From Oasisia sp. SBJ-2009 (lineage: Eukaryota > Annelida > Polychaeta > Sabellida > Siboglinidae): 64,000 bases of DNA. Shown here one piece after another: positions 55,577 to 64,000 of this stretch (positions are counted from its first letter, which is position 1; every line of letters starts with the position of its first letter). The notes beneath the pieces were generated by a model. The model searched no databases. It saw only the letters and a list, made by a program, of their open reading frames with translations, and was not told where the DNA came from. Made by a program: the position numbers and the translations under genes. The stretch covers positions 35,535,241 through 35,599,240 of the forward strand of contig OZ024857.1 in assembly GCA_964017155.1 (NCBI GenBank). Reading direction: 5' to 3'.

Positions 55577-58500
55577 CTGAAATTGATGCAAAGATGTGTA
55601 TATGAAACATAATATTAAAGGTTTCATGTAGACGTTTAGTTGCAGTGTAAGGGGATGTTCGAAACTACTGTTAAGTGGTTTGAGCAAATATACTAAAATA
55701 CATCTTGCATATAATATAATGGTTACAAATTATACTGGTAAAACATAAATCAATTTCAATAGGTTTTGTACACATTTTGTAGAAAAGACTTTTAAATTAA
55801 ATGCAGGGATATTTAAAATGTTACGTTTTATTCTATAAAATGATAAATATGTGATACATTCGTACGATTGTGTTCTGTTCTTCACTTAGCGTCGAACCTC
55901 TTCATCTTCAGCTACTGTGTTTGTATAGCAACGTTTCATACGTATTGAATAAATAGGTTGTCGTGCCTTGTATGTCCAATTATTTACCAATTTCAATTAC
56001 AATAACATGTTGTTACACTTTCATGCCTTATTATCTTGTATCACTATACATGTTTCAGTGGTGTAGTGCTTCATAGGGACTACTGTGTTTAGATAAACAA
56101 CAAATGAACCCAGCTATGTAGCTGGGGCCGTAACTAGGCAGTAGGAGACCTGTGCACCGTATGATGTTTGAAGATATTCATCCTGTAGGTGATCATCAGT
56201 ATGCTCACAGACTCTTTTCACGACGAAGTTTTATAATTTATATTTGCTTGCTACATTTGACGAGTTTGGATAGGTTAGGGCCTAACGTCAATCTTCCAAG
56301 ATGTAAATAAAAAAACTGTCACACTCACCCACGGCAGTTTTAATGGACTCATATGCTTTAGGCCCCAGTAATCTTTGGCTTCCCTTCCAAGTATGAAAGG
56401 TTGGAGCGTGAATGGTCTCGACTCCAAACAGCCTCTCATGTCCCGGATACTGGCGCCTGTTGCTGAAAACACAGTCATTGCTTCTGTAGTTTTCATGTCT
56501 GACCCCGTGTGCACGCGTCATGTCATGAACGGTTAATTATTCGCGAACCGGTGTTCAGTTGACAGTTCATATATAAAAGGTAGGTTCTGATATAATGCAG
56601 TATTCAGTCCTCATGATTGCTCAGAGCGCTTTATATTTTACTGCATGGCAGACCTATTCAATTAAACACCATCTCAACTTCCCTGGGAAGCATCCAGCCA
56701 CGCTGCAAATAATGCGTGAAGGCTGTTCGTACAAATATCCACTAGGTACTCATTCATACCGCTGAGTGAGTTGGAACAATGTAGAGTTTTCACTCTACAT
56801 TGTGCCAATTCACTGCCCACGGTTTTGCATTGCGGCACAGGATTCGAACCTGGATTCTCTTAGTCGAGAATCCGAAGCTCTATCCCTGAGCCACTGCACT
56901 CTACATAGTACATACCTACACAGCAGAGGTTTCAATAATATTTTGATACTATTTGCATTGCTTCCGAGAGATGTCAGAGATATCCCCAGAAAAGGATACA
57001 AAACAAAAAATATGTATTAATAATGCATTAATTTCCACTAAATATGACTACCACATGTCAACGTTTCCTTCTGCATGTATAAAAGTGAGCCATGCCAGTT
57101 ATGAATTGAAAGTGTGCACTGCTGTAGCAGCCTACCTCACATTCCCGCCCTGTCGCCTATTAGCGGCGGCCATCTTTAAGTTAACTCTGAGGCGAGTCGC
57201 TGGGCGCGCTCCTGTCGGCAGCAGGGCGACATTGATGCTTGTGAGTAGGGGGAACGCACCGCCACCGCACGAGTTGGAGAAGTCATCGAGGTCTAGTGCC
57301 CACACCATGATCCCACCGAAGCCCTGCTCCTTGATCCACTGAACCTGACGAACGTAATCACTAATGGTGGACGGCGTGTTGTTGGCGTTACTGTTTCGAA
57401 CGAATGTTGTGCAACATTATGGGATGACTTGTATGAAATATGGACATCGTTAGCCGCGACTTTGCATGTGTTTCTTTTGCACGTGGTTGTCGGTAAAAGA
57501 ATACATAGGTATTCGTTATTTTTACTTGCTGTGTATGACACGGAAAGTAAAGGCGTATTATATGAATTCGTGTAAATACGCCTATGGGGAAAGTGAATGT
57601 TTCCGCCATTAACAAGTCATCGATTGGGTTGATATTAAAAGACAATGTGTTCCTATTCAACTATGACTATGTGTCGTGTGTTTGTCTATGAAACACGCAT
57701 TTGTTTTCAAATGCTTCCTATAGTTGTACCGTACTTGCTCGAGTACATCTGTGGAGATGTCCTCGTAGCGTGCTTCAACCGTGGCTCGCTGCAGCTGAAC
57801 AGTAGCGTACCTTCAGTGCGAGACTCTTCTCGTTGTCGTAGCCGATCCACTGGTCGCCGTGCACGGCGTACGGCACCTGTTGGTCGCCCAGCCAGTGCAC
57901 GCTGGCGCCGCCATGTAAGTGTTCGCAGACCTACCGGACACAACATCAAATACCTGTACACGAGATACACGTCGGGTTCTCTTAGTTTGCTTGATCTATA
58001 TCGCGTTAATCATTTGATACAACGTTCAACACTCTTATTATTGGCACGAAAATATCATTTGTATACTGCTGAACCAATTGACACATAGGTATTTATGTGA
58101 TATGTTAGATTGCTGTTTCAATGATCCATCTCTACTTCCCCACCTCTCGCTCTCCTGCTCCAATCTCGCTAAATTTATCCTTATGCGGTCATTCCATTTC
58201 AGTCGTGGTCCATCTTCGTTTTTCGAAGTTTTCCACTTTCAGGACTTCAGCTGTCTTCGCTGTGTTTTCCCTCACAACCGTGCCACACACCCCTTAACCA
58301 ACGTGTGCACAATCCACCACCCAGCACATCCCTTCTCATATGTGTCAACAAGTAACCACTGTTCAGTCTTCCGTATAAAAGGTCTGTATGTAAAGTGAGA
58401 CAAGGTGGGACAGCCTTGCTGCCAGAGTCATAGTATTAAATATACATAACAGAAATGTAGAGGGAATTTGTGTCCACATCCATTCCACCCAAGCACAAAT

Positions 58501-61500
58501 CGAGATAATGATTACATATTTATGATCCCTTAGGATTCCAAATGATAACGGAAATAGACGCGAGCCACGTGTGATTCCTAGAGTCAGTAATGTCTTGCCT
58601 ACCTCGTCGTATGCCATGTAGCCTAGAGTCAGTCATGTCTCGCCTACCTCGTAGTATGCCATATAGCCTAGAGTCAGTCACGTCTCGCCTACCTCGTAGT
58701 ATGCCATGTAGCCTAGAGTCAGTCATGTCTTGCCTACCTCGTAGTATGCCATGTAGCCTAGAGTCAGTCATGTCTCGCCTACCTCGTAGTATGCCATGTA
58801 GCCTAGAGTCAGTCACGTCTCGCCTACCTCGTAGTATGCCATGTAGCCTAGAGTCAGTCATGTCTCGCCTACCTCGTAGTATGCCATGTAGCCAAGAGTC
58901 AGTCACGTCTCGCCTACCTCGTAGTATGCCATGTAGCCTAGAGTCAGTCATGTCTCGCCTACCTCGTAGTATGCCATGTAGCCTAGAGTCAGTCATGTCT
59001 CGCCTACCTCGTAGTATGCCATGTAGCCAGGTTCGGCCGTGAAGCGCCCTGCCCTGCCGGCGCCGCTGACGGCAGAACCGACGGCCGAGTGAGCGGAGTC
59101 GACCAGTGTGAAGGTGCGGCCGTAGAGAGCGAGGCCGATGTTGAGAGACGACGGCGGTACACCTTTCTTCACCCAGTAGGTCGCAGCAAACGCCTGCACG
59201 GCAAATACAGAATGAGCGGATGTCTCCGTCAGCTGAAGGCGAAGCTTTAATATTCCCGTAGACAAGTGTGTACTATATTTATGATGTGCATAATTAATCT
59301 ATTGTGTCTTATAAATGCCTGTTCACTTCAGGAGAATGAGGTGTAACGTTTAAAAACAAACTGTTCATGTCATGAATGCAATTCATCTGCACGATATACA
59401 TATGTACACATACTTCCACACGTTTGAGCTTCAGACATGTCTGACATGTAGCAGGCTTCTTTCACCGATGTGGTGTCTAACAGCAGTTATTAATCAACCA
59501 GTGATTGCCAGTCTGTCGTCCGTTCAATCACAAACCTCTCATGAGACCTTTGTGGTGGTGCCACCTACCAGATTGAGGAAGCGGCTGTCGCCTTTGTCGG
59601 AGTCATGAGCAAACAGTGGACTGTTGTGGCCAGTCTTCTTTTCCCATTTTCCGTGGAAGTCATACGACATCAAATTAATGAAGTCCAGATATCTACAATT
59701 ATACATCGTACTTAAGTATTTTATATTAATACCTTTGTTGAAACTTCTAATTCACCGCTATATTTTGCCTAAATTCCATTTCACTGTGTGTATAGTTCCA
59801 TCATTAAACGTGATCATATATAAAACATATAATATATTTACTATTACTAAACTAATGCCTATTAGCGCACTTTTCAGGCTCAAAAGAGCGACTTGGTTAT
59901 CGGCGACATATGCTACTGTAATAGAATGGCTCATTGAGGCAGCGCACGGCCGCAGCGGCATAGATTGGTGCAAAAGTGGACATTGTGAAGCAATATTTTC
60001 GTAATATGCCTGGAATTATGTTGAATCGTGGACTTCACGCATGGAGGTATCAAATTTAGGCAAAAACATTGTTTTAATGGCGAAATCGAGGTGGGTCCGG
60101 GTTCGACAAAAGTCATATAAACAATTTTTTTGGTTTGGTTTGGTTTGGTTTGGTTTGGTTTGGTTTGGTTTGGTTTGGTTTGGTTTGGTTTGGTTTGGTT
60201 TGGTTTGGTTTGGTTTGGTTTGGTTTGGTTTGGTTTGGTTTGGTTTGGTTTGGTTTGGTTTGGTTTGGTTTGGTTTGGTTTGGTTTGGTTTGGTTTGGTT
60301 TGGTTTGGTTTGGTTTGGTTTGGTTTGGTTTGGTTTGGTTTGGTTTGGTTTGGTTTGGTTTGGTTTGGTTTGGTTTGGTTTGGTTTGGTTTGGTTTGTTT
60401 TGTTAAAAAGGGTTTCATTTATGTCATATTATTCGTCAGGCAACTCACAAGGCTGTGATAAAAAATACAGGGCTCATTATATCTTTGTTCACTGTTACAT
60501 AACCATGACGGTTTTGGTTGATTCTCCTCCTTTCTTCCAACAAATTTAGAATATCGCCAGTTATTAATTTTGTCTTTGCCTTTGTACAATGTCTAGGAAT
60601 AGATTTGTCTGCGGCCTCCGTCACTGCGGCCCACTGGTCGTCCCCGTCTTGAATGTCATTCAGCGCACTGAATCTATTTTGAACTATTACGTTACATTTA
60701 TCTGTGATCTCTGGATCTGATCTTAGGACACTCATGTTTAAGTTGCGAATGAATAATATGTTAACTCAAGGTCCGTACAATGTTTCGACGATGATTAAAT
60801 CAACTTTTAAATATAAAGTAAATAGACCAGTCCCTTAAAGGCTTATAGAATAGTATACACTATCGCAGCTACGTTGTTGTTCTTCTTTTGGCATCCCTGT
60901 CATCACGGATGAGGTTGGCTGTTTCTTCGTCATTTCTTTCCTCACTTTTCTTTCTCTAAGTCTCTATCAACAGTCTCCAACTAATTCTATATTTTGTTGT
61001 TGTATTCTAATCTCCTCCCATTCTTTCCAGCTATCGATTAAAACAGTCGTCCTCCCATCGCATTCTCGGTCTTCCTCGCCTCCTTGTTTCTTCCACTTTC
61101 TGGGCATCTGCTATCTTTGCCAATTTTTCCCTTCCCATTCTTTCCACATGTCCAGCCCATTTAAACTTACTCCTCACCAATTCCTTTAAAAAAATCCAAT
61201 CCAATATCTACTCTCAGTTTGTCGATTCTTCTCTTATACGTTCTCTTCACACGCACGAATCTTCTTATCCAGTTCAGTTCTTTACGCAAACCTGGACGTT
61301 CTTTTCTGTCAGTGCCGTCATCTCTAATCCATACATGTACACCGGGGTAACACACGAGGTGAGCAACGTGAATTGTACCGTATTTGTTAACTGTCATCTT
61401 AAAATAAGCCATGTTTCTGATTCTGTAATATTTTATTGACGTGTTTACTTACTTTGCAATGACGGGCACGTCGTAGCCACTGTCGATCTTAGACTTCCCA

Positions 61501-63736
61501 GCAGACACTGCGGCCGTCAATAACAATTTGTTGCGACCGGATGCAAGTGATTCTTGATGAAAAGCCGTCTGCATTTCCTGTCGTTGAAATGAGTAATTAA
61601 ACCAACTTGTTGGTGCAGCAACGCCGTCGGTAATGGCAGAAAACAACACAATAATAACCGTATAACTGTAAAGAATTATTTCAATGAATATAATACTTTG
61701 TATTATGTATTCCTTGTATATAATTGAATATATTTAAGAAAACACAATCATATGGGGACTTGGCAAGTGTATCAAGGATTGACGCACAAGATCGTATTCA
61801 TGGTAAGCATAAATAGTATAATTGTTATTCCATTCAGTCATATGATCAGTGAGATGCATTTGGAAAAAGCCTGTGCGTTGCTGTGGATTATATGTGGGCA
61901 CCACGACGTCTTCGTAAGTTCTTTTACTTTCCTTGCACATGGACTATGCCACGTTAGTTGGTCTGCTTGACAAGACATCATTTTATGAGATTTCAAAAGT
62001 GAGCACCTTAATGCGTTTTCTTGATAATCAACTATGTATTTTATAATTAATTGATTAGTTTTAGTATATTTATTATAAAATCAGCCACACTATAATGAAA
62101 ATAAACAAAACGTAATACCTGTACTAATTGAGCATATCTATCCTTGTCCTCTGGCGGACTTCCTCTGGATGCCGGGTATTCAAAGTCAAGATCGAGGCCG
62201 TCGAAGCCACGCTTTCGGAGAAAAGAAATAGCTGTTGAAATGAACAGATGCCGATTCGATTTTGATTCTAACATGGCTGTCATGCGCGAGGTGCCGAATG
62301 TCCAGCCACCGACTCCGAGTAGCGTCTTCAGTCCGGGTTGGTTGTTCTTCAGCGCGTTGAACCTTGTGTACCTGGAGAGGACAGGAGGAAGACACACTCA
62401 ATAGAATGCGCAAGTATCGGATGCACAATGCCCCAAAAATAGGTTACAAATATGATAGTTTAAATTAATATGTTAACTCTTAACTAGTAAATGCATTCCT
62501 CCGAGGCGTCGACTTTGTACGATGGTGTTTATTCAGTGTAGAAACAAATACTATGGCAGTTACTTAGGTTTGTCTCCTTTTCACAAAATAATTTAGAGGT
62601 CAGTTGTTTCCTTTTTCAGTGGGCACATTTTGGAATCAGCTATTCTCGAAGGACGCCTAAAACTGTCTACTGATGACGTTATATGCCCAAATGACTTATA
62701 AATGTTATATTTAATAATAACACTTCTGCCGTACATGAAATATGAAACAGTCGTGCAGTATCCTAGACAGCATTTCTAACTCGGGCCAATACTGGTCCAG
62801 TATATGTTGCTATGATTGGCCAATGTTGGGTGCCAACATATGGCCAAGATCGGGAGGTTCACAGGCCAATATTAGACCAACAACGGCAGTTATGTATCAG
62901 ACAATCGGCGTGTCTCAAGGTTGACATTCGAAGCTACTGCCATACTATGGTATCCGAATTACAACAAAAATATCGTTCTTTGCTGGAAATATTATCTGGA
63001 ATTCGACACAGGTCCTCACATTCCTTTCCTCCAGGGAGTATCTTCGTCGTTCCACTCGAAGGGCGCCAGACGGTGGCCCTCCATCGAGGCGAAGGCGTAG
63101 ACGACGTGCGAACACAAAGACGACGGCACGTCCTCGGGCAGGAACTTGCCTCGCCCTTGACGGTACTGCGACCAGTTCGTGTAGTAACACACTCGTCGGT
63201 ATGTCCAACTCGGTACTGAAGCATGGGAAGGCATCGCATGATACCGTACGGGTCGTCGCAATGTAAACAGTAGGCTATGTGGTGAGACAGTTAAACTACT
63301 GAGCGATCCAAACTTGTTTCCGGAGCTACAATCAATTGCTGCTAGATTCAAGTGACGCGGCATTGTTATTAATGCATTCAATACCGATCATATCACGCTG
63401 TCCGGTGTTAGGTTCCGATAGTTGCGTCGTGACAGAGGTACCACCCACTATAGGAACAAACCATAAGTCGCCATTGCTTCTAAGGGTACTTGTGGTAGTT
63501 ATACATTTAACTTTGTTTACTGTTAAAGATAGAATATACAATGTAAATATTTAAATGTGATAATCTTCTCCAACAGTACGACGCTTTAGTGGTTATGTGC
63601 TCTGTGTGTGAATAAATTAAGCTCCTGCTATGTAACACATTTCTTACAACTCAGTACTGCGGCACTGCTACGATGACCACCTACCGGTATGTAGAGACAC
63701 CAGGAGTGACGTCAGGATGAGAGGCGTCACCTTCAT
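54966..63736 (-). CDS. Secreted GH18 chitinase with C-terminal CBM14 domain (10 coding exons)
   Basis: Coding exons (minus): 63736-63685, 63215-63020, 62371-62119, 61577-61453, 59692-59569, 59193-59008, 57930-57811, 57344-57136, 56462-56329, 55576-54966. All phases agree; 669 residues. Signal peptide 1-18 (MKVTPLILTSLLVSLHTG). The GH18 domain spans about 25-400: RVCYYTNWSQYR, VVYAFASM, LGVGGW, the catalytic DGLDLDFE (D140, D143, D145, proton donor E147), INLMSYDFHGKWE and MVWALDLDDF. All key residues are present, so an active endo-chitinase hydrolysing beta-1,4-GlcNAc polymers outside the cell is expected. A six-Cys peritrophin-A module (473-520) should bind chitin. An acidic tail of about 150 residues has no known fold. 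Exons 8 end, 9 and the tail are least certain. Confidence 0.9.
55577..56328. other. Chitinase intron 9, nothing supported
   Basis: Unique AT-rich sequence between exons 9 and 10. Confidence 0.6.
56329..56462 (-). CDS. Chitinase exon 9: linker
   Basis: Strong acceptor (ctgtgttttcag|CAACAGG) and donor (GCCGTGG|GTGAGT). One frame is open through all 134 bases and joins exon 10 in phase. It encodes NRRQYPGHERLFGVETIHAP, TFHTWKGSQRLLGPKAYESI, KTAV. No domain is recognised. It connects GH18 to CBM14 and could be alternatively spliced. Confidence 0.65.
56574..56907 (-). mobile_element. Full-length tRNA-derived SINE in a chitinase intron
   Basis: Read on the minus strand: a tRNA-like head with box A (TGGCTCAGGGATAGAGC, 56,893-56,877) and box B (GGTTCGAATCC, 56,850-56,840), a body containing GGCTGGATGCTTCCCAGGGA, and a tail AAAGCGCTCTGAGCAATC... 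TACTGCATTATATCAGAAC. The tail matches the fragment at 22.2 kb, the body matches 44.43-44.58 kb. The anticodon arm forms an over-long 8-bp stem, so it is not a working tRNA. Confidence 0.8.
57136..57344 (-). CDS. Chitinase exon 8: end of GH18
   Basis: Acceptor cgttcgtcag|GTTCAG. It encodes VQWIKEQGFGGIMVWALDLD, DFSNSCGGGAFPLLTSIN, the last barrel strand. The rest (VALLPTGARPATRLRVNLKM...) is unlike family linkers. The donor is inferred as GTGAG|GTAGGC (57,136) because that alone gives the phase needed by exon 9. A donor five bases earlier would break the frame. Confidence 0.8.
57811..57930 (-). CDS. Chitinase exon 7
   Basis: Acceptor tgtgtccggtag|GTCTGC, donor CTGAAG|GTACGC; 40 codons, phase 0. 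It encodes VCEHLHGGASVHWLGDQQVP, YAVHGDQWIGYDNEKS, the conserved GH18 alpha/beta insertion end and the WxGYD motif. Confidence 0.93.
58580..59030 (-). repeat. 45-bp tandem array carrying the exon 6 end and its 5' splice site
   Basis: Ten copies; on the minus strand each reads GGCTACATGGCATACTACGA, G|GTAGGCGAGACATGACTGAC, TCTA: 21 bases of exon end plus 24 of intron. Donors fall at exon-side positions 59,008, 58,963 and so on down to 58,603. Reading past the first donor gives V-G-E-T then an in-frame TGA. Confidence 0.96.
59008..59193 (-). CDS. Chitinase exon 6, ending at the 45-bp donor array
   Basis: Acceptor tgccgtgcag|GCGTTT, donor TACGAG|GTAGGC. It encodes ATYWVKKGVPPSSLNIGLAL, YGRTFTL, an Ala/Gly-rich loop and EPGYMAYYE. 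The last 21 coding bases and the donor are copied nine more times downstream. Confidence 0.93.
59569..59692 (-). CDS. Chitinase exon 5
   Basis: Acceptor gtataattgtag|ATATC, donor AATCTG|GTAGGT. It encodes YLDFINLMSYDFHGKWEKKT then GHNSPLF, with the substrate-contacting MSYDFHG motif. Confidence 0.95.
60126..60401. repeat. (TTTGG)n pentanucleotide array, about 55 copies
   Basis: A nearly perfect array in the intron between chitinase exons 4 and 5. All six frames lack stops, giving artefactual ORFs (WFGLV, NQTKP). Confidence 0.98.
60445..60735 (-). pseudogene. LINE remnant: linker between endonuclease and RT
   Basis: The peptide VQNRFSALNDIQDGDDQWAA, VTEAADKSI, TGDILNLLEERRRINQN matches the segment 'NRFxALxD ... 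W ... A..VLG ... LIDERRKLK' that follows the endonuclease in RTE-like LINE proteins. It is bounded by the (TTTGG)n tract and broken at both ends. Confidence 0.7.
60890..61412 (-). pseudogene. LINE remnant: C-terminal domain
   Basis: On the minus strand: YGTIHVAHLVCYPGVHVWIR, then LRKELNWIRRFVRVKRTYKR, then after a stop GWTCGKNGKGKI and RRRGRPRMRWEDCF, the typical 'GHV.RM ... GRPR.RWxD' end of RTE-like LINE ORFs. It probably belongs to the same old insertion as 60,445-60,735 with the RT core deleted. It lies inside the chitinase intron, in the gene's own orientation. Confidence 0.7.
61453..61577 (-). CDS. Chitinase exon 4
   Basis: Acceptor ttcaacgacag|GAAATG, donor TGCAAA|GTAAGT, phase 2 out. 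It encodes LLLTAAVSAGKSKIDSGYDV then PVIA, a conserved GH18 strand region. Confidence 0.95.
62119..62371 (-). CDS. Chitinase exon 3: catalytic motif
   Basis: Acceptor cctctccag|GTACAC, donor GTACAG|GTATTA. It encodes TLLGVGGWTFGTSRM and GFDGLDLDFEYPASRG, with the DxxDxDxE active site intact, then DKDRYAQLVQ. Confidence 0.97.
62372..63019. other. Chitinase intron 2, nothing supported
   Basis: Contains a short irregular repeat of 'ggccaatattgg/ggccaatgttgg' (62,780-62,880). No exon or transposon otherwise. Confidence 0.5.
63020..63215 (-). CDS. Chitinase exon 2: start of GH18
   Basis: Acceptor catgcttcag|TACCG, donor GGAAT|GTGAGG. It encodes RRVCYYTNWSQYRQGRGKF, SSLCSHVVYAFASM and LAPFEWNDEDTPWRKG, the first beta strands of the GH18 barrel. 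Confidence 0.95.
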
Positions 63737-63768
63737 GGCTGGGATCTGAGCACCAGCCGCAACGTCAA
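63685..63768 (-). CDS. Chitinase exon 1: end of 5' UTR and signal peptide (ATG at 63736)
   Basis: The acceptor gacacatttcag|TTGACG at 63,769 shows that a further upstream UTR exon exists. The ATG opens a hydrophobic leader MKVTPLILTSLLVSLHT. Donor CATACCG|GTAGGT, phase 1. Confidence 0.85.
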
Positions 63769-64000
63769 CTGAAATGTGTCATTCTTCTCACACGGTTCGA
63801 CATCGAAAAATCGTTGACATGAACTAAAACAGTGACCAAATTGTGGCAATAACAGCGGAGGTAAACAGTTAACATTTTTGTAAAAGCACATATACAATTG
63901 TAACGCTTGATGTTACTAACCGTGTTTTCTGATCCGAATCGAAACAAGAAAGTATGACTTCACTGAAAGTGCGCATTTTTTAATAATCTACACAATATTA
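63769..64000. other. Upstream of chitinase exon 1 (5' UTR intron)
   Basis: The acceptor at 63,769 implies that a leader exon and the promoter lie further right, possibly beyond the window edge. Confidence 0.5.

Noticed and set aside
56837..56907. tRNA gene on the minus strand
   Set aside because: Boxes A and B are good but the anticodon stem is too long and the acceptor stem does not pair. It is continuous with a SINE body and tail.
60041..60549. WFGLV-repeat ORFs
   Set aside because: Translations of (TTTGG)n.
61734..61940. Minus-strand 68-codon ORF between chitinase exons 3 and 4
   Set aside because: GH18 sequence is continuous from exon 3 to exon 4 without it.

Overview
The window is animal nuclear DNA from a repeat-rich, probably marine invertebrate. 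Reasons: GT-AG introns, two genes of animal families, LTR and non-LTR retroelements, tRNA-derived SINEs and an extreme load of minisatellites. A lophotrochozoan (mollusc-like) source fits best, but the sequence alone does not settle it.

Layout. (1) 1-39.2 kb holds one plus-strand gene of the ITPRID/KRAP/TESPA1 family (IP3-receptor-interacting proteins). Two probable 5' UTR exons lie at 8.5 and 12.7 kb. Eleven coding exons run from 16,219 to 37,849, and poly(A) signals lie near 39.1 kb. The introns are filled with minisatellites of 15-57 bp units; the 42-bp array at 17.7-22.5 kb is the largest. (2) 39.9-53.2 kb is a transposon and satellite zone: a SINE, a 5'-truncated LINE, a nearly intact but broken Ty3/gypsy-type LTR element at 44,836-50,205 (minus strand, LTRs differing by one base, with a LINE tail inserted in it), a LINE tail with a 22-bp target duplication, and a 560-bp (GT)n tract. 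(3) 54.4-54.9 kb has a promoter-like segment and two candidate plus-strand exons. (4) 54,966-63,768 is a minus-strand secreted GH18 chitinase with a C-terminal peritrophin-A (CBM14) domain. I resolve it into ten coding exons whose phases all agree, giving 669 residues. LINE remnants, a SINE and a (TTTGG)n tract sit in its introns.

The most unusual signal is shared by the two unrelated genes. In each, a minisatellite has captured an exon-intron boundary, so every unit carries a copy of the 5' splice site. The ITPRID gene has ten donors 57 bp apart in an array that stays open in frame, so donor choice would change protein length by 19 residues per unit. The chitinase has ten donors 45 bp apart, and use of any but the first adds an in-frame stop. 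Several other arrays also sit within a few dozen bases of exon edges.

The two genes show no functional link. The ITPRID-like product should be a cytoplasmic or ER-associated partner of IP3 receptors. The chitinase is an extracellular enzyme. All exon calls are from reading splice sites, phase and family motifs; no alignment or transcript data were available.
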